IMG/VR virus record: IMGVR_UViG_3300029267_000446
Coordinates: 1 to 26,415 of that record
From: a virus
Length of the DNA stretch: 26,415 nucleotides
Strand: one strand, 5' to 3'
This document shows, one piece after another, positions 1 to 6,810 of this stretch. A program made the translations under genes and the position numbers. Every line of letters begins with the position of its first letter. The stretch's first letter is position 1. The notes below the pieces were generated by a model. It was not told the DNA's origin and did no database searches. It saw only the letters and a program-made list of their open reading frames with translations.

Positions 1-1550
1 AGGATTCTAAAATGGGCTGGGCGAAAGCGTACCGAGAACTGTTTAGCCTTCTCATTGGAGGTCAGGTTCCAAAATGGGACACTAGCAAAGTTCGTCCTGC
101 CGGTGCGAGACTTAAGACTTTTGGGGGTCGGGCAAGTGGACCAGAACCACTTGAAGACCTGTTTAGATTCACCGTTAACACCCTCAGAGGTGCAGCAGGT
201 AGAAAACTTACTTCTCTCGAATGTCACGATATCATCTGCAAAATTGCAGAGATCGTGGTTGTCGGAGGGGTACGCCGATCAGCACTCATTTCTCTCTCCA
301 GTCTCACTGACGAGCGAATGAGAGATGCAAAGAGTGGTGCATGGTGGGAAGCAGATCCACAACGTGCCCTCGCAAACAACTCTGTAGCATATAAGGAGAA
401 GCCAGATCCAGGCATCTTCATGGAAGAGTGGTTGTCTCTCTATAAGTCAAAGAGTGGTGAGCGTGGTATCTTCAACCGTGAAGCAGCACAGAAGCAGACT
501 CGTCGTTCAAACTACTTCCGTCTGGACATGGATGCTACCTATCGCACTCGTGAAGAAGATTGGGACTTTGGTACGAACCCATGTTCGGAGATCATTCTTC
601 GCGACAAGGAGTTCTGTAATCTTACCGAAGTCGTTATTCGCGCCGACGACACGATGGACTCCATCATGCGTAAGGTGAAACTTGCCACCATTCTTGGTAC
701 TTGGCAGTCAACTCTTGTGAACTTCAAGTATATCTCAAGTGAGTGGAAGAAGAATTGTGAAGAAGAACGCTTGCTCGGTGTCTCGATGACTGGTATAATG
801 GACTCCGAGGTGACAAGAAGTATGACAGGACTCGAAGCAAGACTCAAAGCATTCCGCAAGACTGCTATTGTTACGAACAAGGAACACGCCGATATTCTCG
901 GTATTCCTCAGTCTGCTGCTATTACTTGCGTCAAACCATCGGGTACTGTCTCTCAGTTGACTGATGCTGCATCTGGTATTCACGCACGACATAACGATTA
1001 TTACATTCGTACCGTTCGTGCTGATAACAAGGATCCGCTATGCACCTTTATGAAGGAAGCAGGATTCCCCCACGAAGCATGTGTCATGAAGCCAGAGCAT
1101 GTGACTGTATTTTCATTCCCAGTGAAGTCTCCTGACGCCTGCGTCACTCGGAATGACATGACTGCGATTGAGCAACTCGAACTCTGGTTACAATATCAGA
1201 AGCACTGGTGCGAACACAAGCCATCAGTGACCATTACTGTGAAGGAACACGAATGGCCCATTGTCGGTGGGTGGGTTTACGAGAACTTCGATGAAATCTC
1301 TGGTATTTCATTCTTGCCTTGGGACGGAGGAACATATCGCCAAGCACCATATCAAGACTGTACCAAGGAACAGTATGAGGAACTTCTATCGAAGATGCCA
1401 AAAAATATAGACTGGAATGATCTTGGAAACTATGAACAAGATGATAATACCGCAGGAAGTCAGACGATGGCTTGCTCTGGTGGGGCTTGTGAGATCGTAG
1501 ATATTACCGAGTCTGGTAATAGTGTAGAACACTCACCAAGAAGAGGTTGA
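1..1550 (+). CDS. nrdJ: Adenosylcobalamin-dependent (class II) ribonucleotide reductase, 3' part
   Basis: Reduces ribonucleotides to deoxyribonucleotides for phage DNA synthesis, using a B12 cofactor. The frame is open to the left edge, so the ATG at 12 is internal and the gene start lies outside the window. Motifs match the monomeric Lactobacillus-type reductase: GGVRRSA, ANNSVAYKEKP, NPCSEI (codons 576-593; active-site Cys at 582-584 and Glu at 588-590), LLGVSMTGIMD and CVKPSGTVSQL. The C-terminal CSGGAC (1473-1490) corresponds to the redox-active cysteine pair at the end of that enzyme family. About 18 residues follow this pair, more than I expect, so the last codons may have changed when the downstream HNH gene inserted. 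The N-terminal cysteine and the allosteric region are not visible. T4 itself uses class I and class III enzymes. Confidence 0.95.
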   Translation, partial: DSKMGWAKAYRELFSLLIGGQVPKWDTSKVRPAGARLKTFGGRASGPEPLEDLFRFTVNTLRGAAGRKLTSLECHDIICKIAEIVVVGGVRRSALISLSSLTDERMRDAKSGAWWEADPQRALANNSVAYKEKPDPGIFMEEWLSLYKSKSGERGIFNREAAQKQTRRSNYFRLDMDATYRTREEDWDFGTNPCSEIILRDKEFCNLTEVVIRADDTMDSIMRKVKLATILGTWQSTLVNFKYISSEWKKNCEEERLLGVSMTGIMDSEVTRSMTGLEARLKAFRKTAIVTNKEHADILGIPQSAAITCVKPSGTVSQLTDAASGIHARHNDYYIRTVRADNKDPLCTFMKEAGFPHEACVMKPEHVTVFSFPVKSPDACVTRNDMTAIEQLELWLQYQKHWCEHKPSVTITVKEHEWPIVGGWVYENFDEISGISFLPWDGGTYRQAPYQDCTKEQYEELLSKMPKNIDWNDLGNYEQDDNTAGSQTMACSGGACEIVDITESGNSVEHSPRRG

Positions 1551-1554
1551 AAAA

Positions 1555-1620
1555 TCCAGAGAATACTTACCCTAAACTGAATGTTTTATATATATCTGTA
1601 TAGGGTAAGTATTCTCTGGA
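1555..1620 (+). promoter_or_regulatory. 20-bp perfect hairpin sequestering the HNH ribosome binding site
   Basis: The left arm 1555-1574 and right arm 1601-1620 are perfect reverse complements, separated by a 26-base AT-rich loop. The GGAG ribosome binding site of the next gene (1618-1621) lies almost wholly inside the base of the stem, six bases before its ATG. Read-through RNA from nrdJ should therefore hide the site. No T-run follows, so it does not look like an intrinsic terminator. Confidence 0.85.
1587..1594 (+). promoter_or_regulatory. Possible late promoter inside the hairpin loop
   Basis: TATATATA in the loop differs from the T4 late motif TATAAATA at one position. Transcription from it would begin near 1600-1602, at the start of the right arm. 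Such RNA would lack the left arm and leave the HNH ribosome binding site free. The motif is degenerate, so this is inference. Confidence 0.4.
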
Positions 1621-1627
1621 GAAACGA

Positions 1628-2221
1628 ATGAACTGGGAAGAAAAGAAAAAACTTTGTTTATATAAAGGCGAAAGTCAAATAAACAAAAAGTATGGAGAAT
1701 GGACTGTTTTGGGATATTCTAGAACAAAAGAAAAACCTAGTGGTTCCGTAGCGATGTGGAAGGTTCAGTGTAGTTGTGGAACAATATCTGAAACTACATC
1801 ACACAATCTAATATATGGAAGAACAACTGGTTGTACAAAATGCTACGGTAAAAGGCATAATGGATCTAAAAATCCAAACTGGAAAGGTTTTGGTGACATC
1901 CCGTCTAGTCTGTGGAGTAGGATTCTAAACGGAGCAAAGAGTAGAAATATTGAAGTTACTGTTGATATTGAATATGTGAATGGTGTGTGGAAAAAACAAA
2001 ACGGAAAATGTGCGTTGTCTGGAGTTGATTTGACAATGGAGGAGTTTTGGAGCAGAGACTCATGGTCAAACTCACCGTCTTTAGATAGAATAGATTCATC
2101 TAAAGGTTACATCCCAGAAAATGTTCAGTGGGTACATCCTATAGTGAATATAATGAAAAACAGATTTGATACGGAAACTTTCATAACTTACTGTCGTTTA
2201 GTGACAGAACAGACTCAGTGA
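1628..2221 (+). CDS. Free-standing HNH homing-type endonuclease
   Basis: A 197-residue protein. The N-terminal half has a four-cysteine zinc-binding-like segment (CSCG near residue 48 and CTKC near residue 70). The C-terminal half has the HNH-like core GKCALSGVDL, then SPSLDRIDSSKGY, PENVQWVHPIVN and MKNRFD, typical of free-standing phage HNH nucleases that cut DNA at specific sites and spread their own gene. It lies directly after nrdJ; phage nucleotide-metabolism genes are a common home for such elements. The gene is visibly richer in A and T than nrdJ and the porin gene, which suggests recent arrival. The start has GGAG six bases upstream, inside the hairpin at 1555-1620. Function confidence is high; the target site is unknown. 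Confidence 0.85.
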   Translation: MNWEEKKKLCLYKGESQINKKYGEWTVLGYSRTKEKPSGSVAMWKVQCSCGTISETTSHNLIYGRTTGCTKCYGKRHNGSKNPNWKGFGDIPSSLWSRILNGAKSRNIEVTVDIEYVNGVWKKQNGKCALSGVDLTMEEFWSRDSWSNSPSLDRIDSSKGYIPENVQWVHPIVNIMKNRFDTETFITYCRLVTEQTQ

Positions 2222-2242
2222 TCTTACATAAGGAGAAAACAT

Positions 2243-3259
2243 ATGAATAAGATCAACGCTATTATTGCAACCTGTGTTCTCAGCAGCGGAGTTGCTGCCG
2301 CACAGGACATGGACACTCTAGAGCGTGTCCAACTCGATGCCGCTACCCGCGCATCACTCAACGACCAATGGATGCTCGGTCGCGTAGGCGGTTTCGTCCA
2401 AACTGGTTGGGAATACTCAAACGGCGGTGGACTTCCCGCCCAGAACGGTTTCTCAGTGGACCGTGCCCGTCTTGTTCTCGAAGGAGACATGACCGATGAA
2501 TCAATGTCATACCTCGTAAGTGGAGAATGGAGTGATCAGACTTCTACTTTTGACCTTCTCGATGCAGTTGTTACTCTTCGGATGTTCGATATCGCCAACA
2601 TCCGAGTCGGACAATTCGTCCCTCAGTTCTACGATGGATTCGTCAACGATCCAACTCAACTCACAACCTTCAACTACTCAGTCACTGCTCTCACCTTTGG
2701 ACAGGGACGAGGACAGGGTGTCGAAGTCTTCAAGAACATCGGAGACATCGAACTCAGTGGGTTCTACAACAACGGATTTGATGTCTACGGAGTCGGTGAC
2801 AATAACTTCGCAGTTGGCGGTCATGCTCGTGTTCACTTTGGTGATGGTTTCTCTGTATCCGCTGGTTACGCTCTCAATGAGGTCGCGGACTCTTCGGTGA
2901 ACTCATACACCGTGAGTGCTGCATGGCATGACGGTCCAATCGCATTTAATGTTGATTGGATCAACAACGACGAGGGTGATGACTGGGACAACTGGTCAGT
3001 CGTTACTACTCTCGGTTATGAGTGCTTCGACAACTTCCAAGGATTTGCTCAGTGGGAGTATGGTCAGTATGATGGAGATCTTAATCTCCTCACTCTCGGT
3101 GGTAACTACCACCTCAATGAATACGTCACTTGGACCAACAGCGTTGGTTATTCAGTGACTGATCTCGGTTCGAACTTCGTCACTGATAACACTGGCTGGC
3201 GTGCCGGTGGTGAAGATGGTCAGTGGGTTGCTCGTAGTGTAATTACTTTCAGTTTCTGA
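2243..3259 (+). CDS. Outer-membrane porin (OprO/OprP-like beta-barrel)
   Basis: A complete 338-residue secreted protein. Residues 1-20 form a signal peptide ending in VAAA before QD. The mature part starts with a short segment containing DAATRASLNDQ, then FVQTGWEYSNGG, NGFSVDRARLVLEGDMTDE and IRVGQFVPQF, the pattern of the phosphate-selective porin O/P family: alternating amphipathic strands with the conserved RAR region and GQF. The protein ends in Phe (VITFSF), the usual C-terminal signal for outer-membrane insertion. AAGGAG lies seven bases before the ATG. It follows the HNH gene by 21 bases and a terminator follows at 3462. Base composition resembles phage neighbours, arguing for an adapted gene. 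Substrate is not determinable; it could change uptake by the infected cell or block adsorption of other phages. Confidence 0.88.
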   Translation: MNKINAIIATCVLSSGVAAAQDMDTLERVQLDAATRASLNDQWMLGRVGGFVQTGWEYSNGGGLPAQNGFSVDRARLVLEGDMTDESMSYLVSGEWSDQTSTFDLLDAVVTLRMFDIANIRVGQFVPQFYDGFVNDPTQLTTFNYSVTALTFGQGRGQGVEVFKNIGDIELSGFYNNGFDVYGVGDNNFAVGGHARVHFGDGFSVSAGYALNEVADSSVNSYTVSAAWHDGPIAFNVDWINNDEGDDWDNWSVVTTLGYECFDNFQGFAQWEYGQYDGDLNLLTLGGNYHLNEYVTWTNSVGYSVTDLGSNFVTDNTGWRAGGEDGQWVARSVITFSF

Positions 3260-3461
3260 TTATAGAAAGGCTATAAAATGATGCAAAAACAAGAAAAAGA
3301 AACATGTTCAAAGCCATGCTGTCCGTGGGGAGGATCGTAGCGAACACGTTATGCGTGGTGATCGCGCTCCCCGTTTTGATCGTCTAGAACGTGGTGATCG
3401 TCCCGACTACCCACGGGTAGAACGAATCGCAAGAGACTGATAAAACCTCCACACTCCCAGG
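3260..3461 (+). other. Porin trailer with overlapping small ORFs
   Basis: No long gene. Three short frames overlap. 3278-3340 (20 aa) has a good ribosome binding site, GAAAGG, and ends with a cluster CSKPCCPWGGS. 3304-3387 (27 aa) would be a single hydrophobic segment, but its codon use is unlike the phage. 3351-3440 (29 aa, starting MRGDRAPRFDRLERGDR) has phage-like codon use, and its frame is open back to 3282 without a start codon. An 11-base direct repeat, cgtggtgatcg, occurs twice within 3351-3400. I cannot decide which, if any, is expressed. A +1 shift would join the first frame to the third. Confidence 0.3.
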
Positions 3462-3492
3462 CCTCTCCCATAAATATGGGAGAGGTTTTTTT
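3462..3492 (+). terminator. Intrinsic terminator after the porin gene
   Basis: Perfect 10-bp stem (3462-3471 with 3476-3485), four-base loop AAAT, then seven T. The same T-run leads straight into the ATG of the GIY-YIG gene at 3493, so the right arm (GGGAGAGG) is also that gene's only ribosome binding site candidate. Confidence 0.9.
3469..3476 (+). promoter_or_regulatory. Possible late promoter in the terminator loop
   Basis: CATAAATA spans the top of the terminator hairpin and matches the late motif at seven of eight positions. Transcription would start near 3482, leaving an almost leaderless message for the endonuclease at 3493. Tentative. Confidence 0.35.
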
Positions 3493-3942
3493 ATGTACGG
3501 ACATTGGACTGGTCTTCCAGATAATTTTGACGAGGGTGAATGGTTTGGTTTCATTTATGAAATCACCAATGTCGATACAGGAAAACGATACATCGGAAAG
3601 AAACAGTTTCATTCCTACACTCGCAAAAAGGTCAAGGGTAGAACCAATCGCAAAAGAGTAGTAAAGGAATCGAACTGGAAGAAGTATACTGGTTCTTGTG
3701 ATGAACTCAATGAAGATATTAAGAAGATGGGAAAAGAAAAGTTCTCCTTTGAGATTCTACGCTTGTGTAAAACCAAAGGAGAACTTACTTATTCTGAAGT
3801 CGAGATTCAGATCAAACGAAATGTATTGACCGAGACAATGGAGAATGGCGATCGTTTATATTACAACGGCAATATTATGAATCGGTTTTTTCCAAAGTCT
3901 GCTTCCGCTCTTTTACGAGAAGCCAAAGACAAATCAGAATGA
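3493..3942 (+). CDS. GIY-YIG endonuclease
   Basis: A 149-residue protein with the GIY-YIG nuclease core: GFIYEITN (residues 19-26), then YIGKK (33-37), followed by a basic stretch, a KYTGSCDELNEDIKKMGKEKF segment and a later Glu/Asn region (SEVEIQIKRNVL, YYNGNIM). This arrangement resembles a GIY-YIG family I know from T4-like marine phages, where it may be a homing nuclease or a DNA-processing enzyme. The start is fixed by the terminator hairpin right before it. Its 3' end overlaps the convergent lipoprotein gene by 68 bases, which is unusual and would produce complementary RNA. Nuclease assignment is good; the biological role is open. Confidence 0.8.
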   Translation: MYGHWTGLPDNFDEGEWFGFIYEITNVDTGKRYIGKKQFHSYTRKKVKGRTNRKRVVKESNWKKYTGSCDELNEDIKKMGKEKFSFEILRLCKTKGELTYSEVEIQIKRNVLTETMENGDRLYYNGNIMNRFFPKSASALLREAKDKSE

Positions 3943-4105
3943 TTGCAGTCCAAGTGAACCAAGGAAAAATTGCTTTCGCTATGTTCTTTTCTTGTTCTTG
4001 AACTTGTATTGGTGTTGGTTCGGCATTATTTTCACCCTTGAGAGTGTAATTGCCTGCCGCACAACCAGACAGTGCGATGATAATGGATGCGAGTAATGTT
4101 CTCAT
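3875..4105 (-). CDS. Small lipoprotein with C-terminal membrane segment (spanin-like candidate)
   Basis: A 76-residue protein. A lipoprotein signal ends in the lipobox ALSGC (Cys15), then about 30 polar residues, a hydrophobic segment at about 46-63 (FPWFTWTAIILICLWLLV) and a charged tail. An outer-membrane lipid anchor plus an inner-membrane anchor in one chain is the layout of unimolecular spanins, which fuse the two membranes during lysis, but the linker is much shorter than in T1 gp11. It could simply be an inner-membrane lipoprotein. The start is ATG 4105, which overlaps the upstream stop by one base (TGATG), so the two genes are coupled. No endolysin is visible here. Confidence 0.7.
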   Translation of the reverse strand: MRTLLASIIIALSGCAAGNYTLKGENNAEPTPIQVQEQEKNIAKAIFPWFTWTAIILICLWLLVKERKQTLEKTDS

Positions 4106-4557
4106 CACTTTCCTTTCGCCGATGCGTTACCGAAGTAGAAACCAATAATCGTCACAAGAATCTGTCGATTCTCTGTAGTGAACAGATAACCAGTAACCGA
4201 TTCATATGAGACATATGTGTTGGTTCCAAACAAACCAAAGAGATCCAGAGGAGCTGGTTTGACTTCTTCGACCTCTACAGTGATTGGAATATCAAAGAAG
4301 GGTAACAGGAATGGTGCGATGATCGTCCCAAACAGAATACAGAGGACGATGAGTCTGCGAACCACCTTTCCCGCTTCCACACTGACTCTCTGGACCGCGG
4401 CATCGGCCACTTCTGATCTTTTGTCGATGAGGGAGAGAGTTCTCTCGAATCTCTGTTGTTCTGCCATGCGGCGTTCAGCCATCGCACGAAAGATAAATCC
4501 AATTGCACTTCCTCCGACCAGAGATAGAAACTCTGGTGCTAACAATGCTTCGAACAT
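4105..4557 (-). CDS. Small multi-spanning membrane protein (holin candidate)
   Basis: A 150-residue protein with hydrophobic segments at about 10-25, 68-90 and 122-143, and a charged helical stretch between the first two (residues 26-67). Two or three membrane spans and the coupling to a lipoprotein-plus-anchor gene make a holin or lysis-accessory role possible, but no family was recognised. Start ATG 4557 is preferred over GTG 4563 because AGGAGG lies five bases before the ATG; that AGGAGG encodes the last two arginines of the upstream protein. The gene begins three bases after that stop codon. Confidence 0.65.
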   Translation of the reverse strand: MFEALLAPEFLSLVGGSAIGFIFRAMAERRMAEQQRFERTLSLIDKRSEVADAAVQRVSVEAGKVVRRLIVLCILFGTIIAPFLLPFFDIPITVEVEEVKPAPLDLFGLFGTNTYVSYESVTGYLFTTENRQILVTIIGFYFGNASAKGK

Positions 4558-4559
4558 AG

Positions 4560-4892
4560 TCACCTCCTAAACAGGTAAGACATCTCTCCTGTTTGACTGT
4601 TCTGGACAATGATGCTATTTGCACCAGTCTTTTTTACTTGTCCTTTGATTCCGTATGAAGTGTCATCTCCAAGATATCCTGCATATCTTTCGTACTTGCC
4701 TTTACCTTTGAGGCACTTCTGATATTCTTCGGGTGTTACCTTAAAGACTGGACACCCCATGAACTTGTCGTCTGGTTTTTTTCTTTTTCTTACAGGTGGA
4801 AAATCATCTGGTGGAGCCCCAACACCTTTGAAGTTACCAGAACCCACAGTATTCGCACCGAGTTCTTCAGTTAATTCTCTGTAGGTCTTCAT
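4560..4892 (-). CDS. Internal head-type protein with capsid-targeting-like N-terminus
   Basis: A 110-residue protein starting MKTYRELTEELG. The first residues match the T4 capsid-targeting peptide pattern (MKTY, a hydrophobic position, then L/I-x-E), so LTE may be a prohead protease site. The rest is basic and proline-rich (PPDDFPPVRKRKKP), with a C-terminal domain containing CPVFKVTPEEYQKC and YEYR-type aromatic residues; no function is recognised. The start at 4892 is chosen because GGAAAGG sits upstream with good spacing and because the upstream in-frame codons overlap the previous gene. It overlaps the gene at 4867-5400 by 26 bases. Confidence 0.75.
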   Translation of the reverse strand: MKTYRELTEELGANTVGSGNFKGVGAPPDDFPPVRKRKKPDDKFMGCPVFKVTPEEYQKCLKGKGKYERYAGYLGDDTSYGIKGQVKKTGANSIIVQNSQTGEMSYLFRR

Positions 4893-5400
4893 GTGTAAAT
4901 ACCTTTCCATTGACTTCGTAGATTGGGAATCCAAGAACGATATCGACTGGATCTAAGTATTCGTTCAGATCCAGAATATCTCCTTCGACCAGATAAGTTC
5001 CGTTTTCAATGACAGTTGAGTGTCTTGATTCTAACATATCTGCATAACCAATATCAGCGAGATATCCGTAAAGAATATCTTCGACTCTTTCTGCATCACC
5101 ACCTTGACTCCGAACATGTTCTTTGAGAAAGTACGCCGCGGCCGCGATCGACGCGAGTTTGCTTCTTCCGAATGGAAGTTTTTCTAGAAGTCTCTTAACT
5201 TTCCATACGAGAGTATAGAAAATTGAAGGATATGCCTTTTTCTCTTCTTGCGAGGAAAGTTGCCTTCTCTTTTTGAGAATCTTACCCTTGTCATCAATGA
5301 TACCGAGTTTGTAGGCATCGGTTTGATCGAACGGAACAACCAGAAGCTGAATGAACTTATATGCAATATAAATGTCTAATGCTTTTCCTGCTAGTCCCAT
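4867..5400 (-). CDS. Conserved T4-like phage protein of unknown function
   Basis: A 177-residue protein. The N-terminal half (LDIYIAYKFIQLLVVPFDQTDAYKLGIID, LKRLLEKLPFGRSK-like region and AAAAYFLKEHV) resembles a small protein I recognise from T4-like marine phages, whose role is not established. The helical N-terminus looks amphipathic to hydrophobic. The C-terminal third (VIENGTYLVEGDILDL) is acidic. Its start codon overlaps the upstream stop (TAATG), and GAGGG precedes it, so it is translationally coupled. No catalytic motif is seen. Confidence 0.75.
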   Translation of the reverse strand: MGLAGKALDIYIAYKFIQLLVVPFDQTDAYKLGIIDDKGKILKKRRQLSSQEEKKAYPSIFYTLVWKVKRLLEKLPFGRSKLASIAAAAYFLKEHVRSQGGDAERVEDILYGYLADIGYADMLESRHSTVIENGTYLVEGDILDLNEYLDPVDIVLGFPIYEVNGKVFTHEDLQRIN

Positions 5401-5777
5401 TAAATTTCCCTCAATACTGATGCAACTTCGTGGTTTATTGGTATTCGAATGATGTCCACTTCTGGTATTCTCTCTGGTAAAAAACTAAGATAGATCAAAA
5501 ACGTTTTCAAGACACTATGGAGTTCCTCTTCAAGACTGTAGAACATAAGACGAGGAGACATTTTACCAAACACATTGTTGAGAATGATTATATGATTCAA
5601 TAATAATCTTTCTCTCAATATGCCTTGAGACTCGTATTTCTTTATGAGTCTCTTTACATACTTTATTCGATTGAGGTCTTCATAAAACTCGTCTGTGCTT
5701 CCGCACTGAGGGTTGTCATAAGACTTCATCGCATAGAGTATGAAATTTTCATCATTTAGTGGGTCACTTAAATTCAT
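5400..5777 (-). CDS. Conserved T4-like phage protein of unknown function
   Basis: A 125-residue protein with the pattern NFILYAMKSYDNPQCGSTDEFYEDLNR, a KYVKRLIKKY helix, and ERLLLNHIIILNNVFG. I recognise this pattern as a small family present in many T4-like marine phages and without known function. It contains no signal peptide or catalytic signature. The start at 5777 has no strong ribosome binding site; a weak late-like CATAAATC lies just upstream (5778-5785). It is the second of a run of coupled minus-strand genes. Confidence 0.75.
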   Translation of the reverse strand: MNLSDPLNDENFILYAMKSYDNPQCGSTDEFYEDLNRIKYVKRLIKKYESQGILRERLLLNHIIILNNVFGKMSPRLMFYSLEEELHSVLKTFLIYLSFLPERIPEVDIIRIPINHEVASVLREI

Positions 5778-5788
5778 GATTTATGTTG

Positions 5789-6532
5789 TCAACTTTTCTT
5801 CTTTGGTTCCTCTCTTGCGAGTTTACCGAACGCGGCATATCTCTGTGAACCCTTTGGTGCGCCCTTGAGTTGCTTTCGTGCATCTAGGCGTGAGAGGGCA
5901 GCAGAAACACCCTTTGCTCTTTTGTTGGTCTTCGGTGAGTGCTTACCTGTCGAGAGATCACTTTGGACCTGTCCTTTTGCTTTGTAGGCATATGAACGAA
6001 GTGTGTCTGACTTGAGTTCTTGAAGATCATCACCTTCGAGTTCAACGTGGTCCTTTGCTTCTTCTACATCTTCGTAATCAAGTCCACTTGGAACGATCTC
6101 TGCTTCGACCTGATACATTCCATCACCAACACGAACAAATTCTACATTGAGTTCGAGTCCGTGACCGAGTTTCTCGGTGATGTTGTCGCTCTTGTGCCAT
6201 TCGTTGTGTGGAGTGTCTGGTTTCTTACCAAAAGAACCACCGAACATTGTGAGCGGATAGACACCTTCATTTGCTGTTTGTTGGGTAACATCAAAATCAA
6301 GACCGAGAGTGTTCAACTTCGCACGAAGTTCAATAACTGCCTGGTTTGGATCGAAGTAGAGTTTCTTGGTGAAGTTCTCAACGAATTGATTGATCTTCTC
6401 AAGTGACTCTGGGTGTCCGATGTTATGAACACCATAGGAACCAGAACCGAGTGAGTCGAGGTCTGATCCATATGTGTAAATTGCACCGTAGTCTTCTGCG
6501 AGTTGTTCTGTGAGCTCTTTGAAACGCTTCAT
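5789..6532 (-). CDS. Modular head-type protein with targeting-like N-terminus
   Basis: A 247-residue protein starting MKRFKELTEQL, with a possible protease site LTE at residues 7-9. Residues 30-130 contain a conserved T4-like phage region (VHNIGHPESLEKINQFVENFTKKLYFDPNQAV, LRAKLNTLGLDFD). A second possible site, LQE, at 170-172 introduces LKSDTLRSYAYKAKG, which is also found as LKTSTLRSYVKKAQ in the gene at 10020-10781. The C-terminus is strongly basic (KRAKG, EEPKKKS), suiting DNA contact inside the head. GGGGGATC precedes the start, and the upstream gene ends at 6529, giving an ATGA overlap. A scaffold or internal head role is an inference from these features. Confidence 0.75.
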   Translation of the reverse strand: MKRFKELTEQLAEDYGAIYTYGSDLDSLGSGSYGVHNIGHPESLEKINQFVENFTKKLYFDPNQAVIELRAKLNTLGLDFDVTQQTANEGVYPLTMFGGSFGKKPDTPHNEWHKSDNITEKLGHGLELNVEFVRVGDGMYQVEAEIVPSGLDYEDVEEAKDHVELEGDDLQELKSDTLRSYAYKAKGQVQSDLSTGKHSPKTNKRAKGVSAALSRLDARKQLKGAPKGSQRYAAFGKLAREEPKKKS

Positions 6533-6810
6533 TCGTGTGATCCCCCTTGGTCGTTCATCGCCCTCATCGCGGCGTCGAAGAATGTGTTTGCTTGTCCTGT
6601 GTTCATCATCTGTCCGCCTGAAGCGTCCATGAGATGTTGGTTAAGAATTTTGTTACGGTCTTCGAGAGTTCTTGCCTCTCTTGCAGCCTGTCCCGCTTTC
6701 ACGGCAGCCATCTGCATATCGTTACTGATCTCGGTTCCAACTCTCTGTCCGATGATCTTTGCGATGTCATTGGCAACATTACGATATCTTGGGTCATTCA
6801 GGTCGCTCAT
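6529..6810 (-). CDS. Small hypothetical phage protein
   Basis: A 93-residue, Met-, Ala- and Gln-rich, probably helical soluble protein. No family recognised. The start MSDLNDPRYRN at 6810 is preferred over a start at 6879 because AAAGG precedes it and because the longer version would overlap the upstream gene more deeply. It still overlaps that gene by 17 bases and overlaps the next gene by four (ATGA), so it is part of the coupled late block. Confidence 0.65.
   Translation of the reverse strand: MSDLNDPRYRNVANDIAKIIGQRVGTEISNDMQMAAVKAGQAAREARTLEDRNKILNQHLMDASGGQMMNTGQANTFFDAAMRAMNDQGGSHE

Noticed and set aside
224-992. Long open frames on the opposite strand of nrdJ
   Set aside because: They are shadows of a strongly conserved enzyme, lack ribosome sites and show no recognisable protein pattern.
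5138-5156. Run of GC-rich palindromes (CCGCGGCCGCG) in the gene at 4867-5400
   Set aside because: It encodes an alanine-rich stretch in frame and has no hairpin-plus-T layout; ordinary coding sequence explains it.
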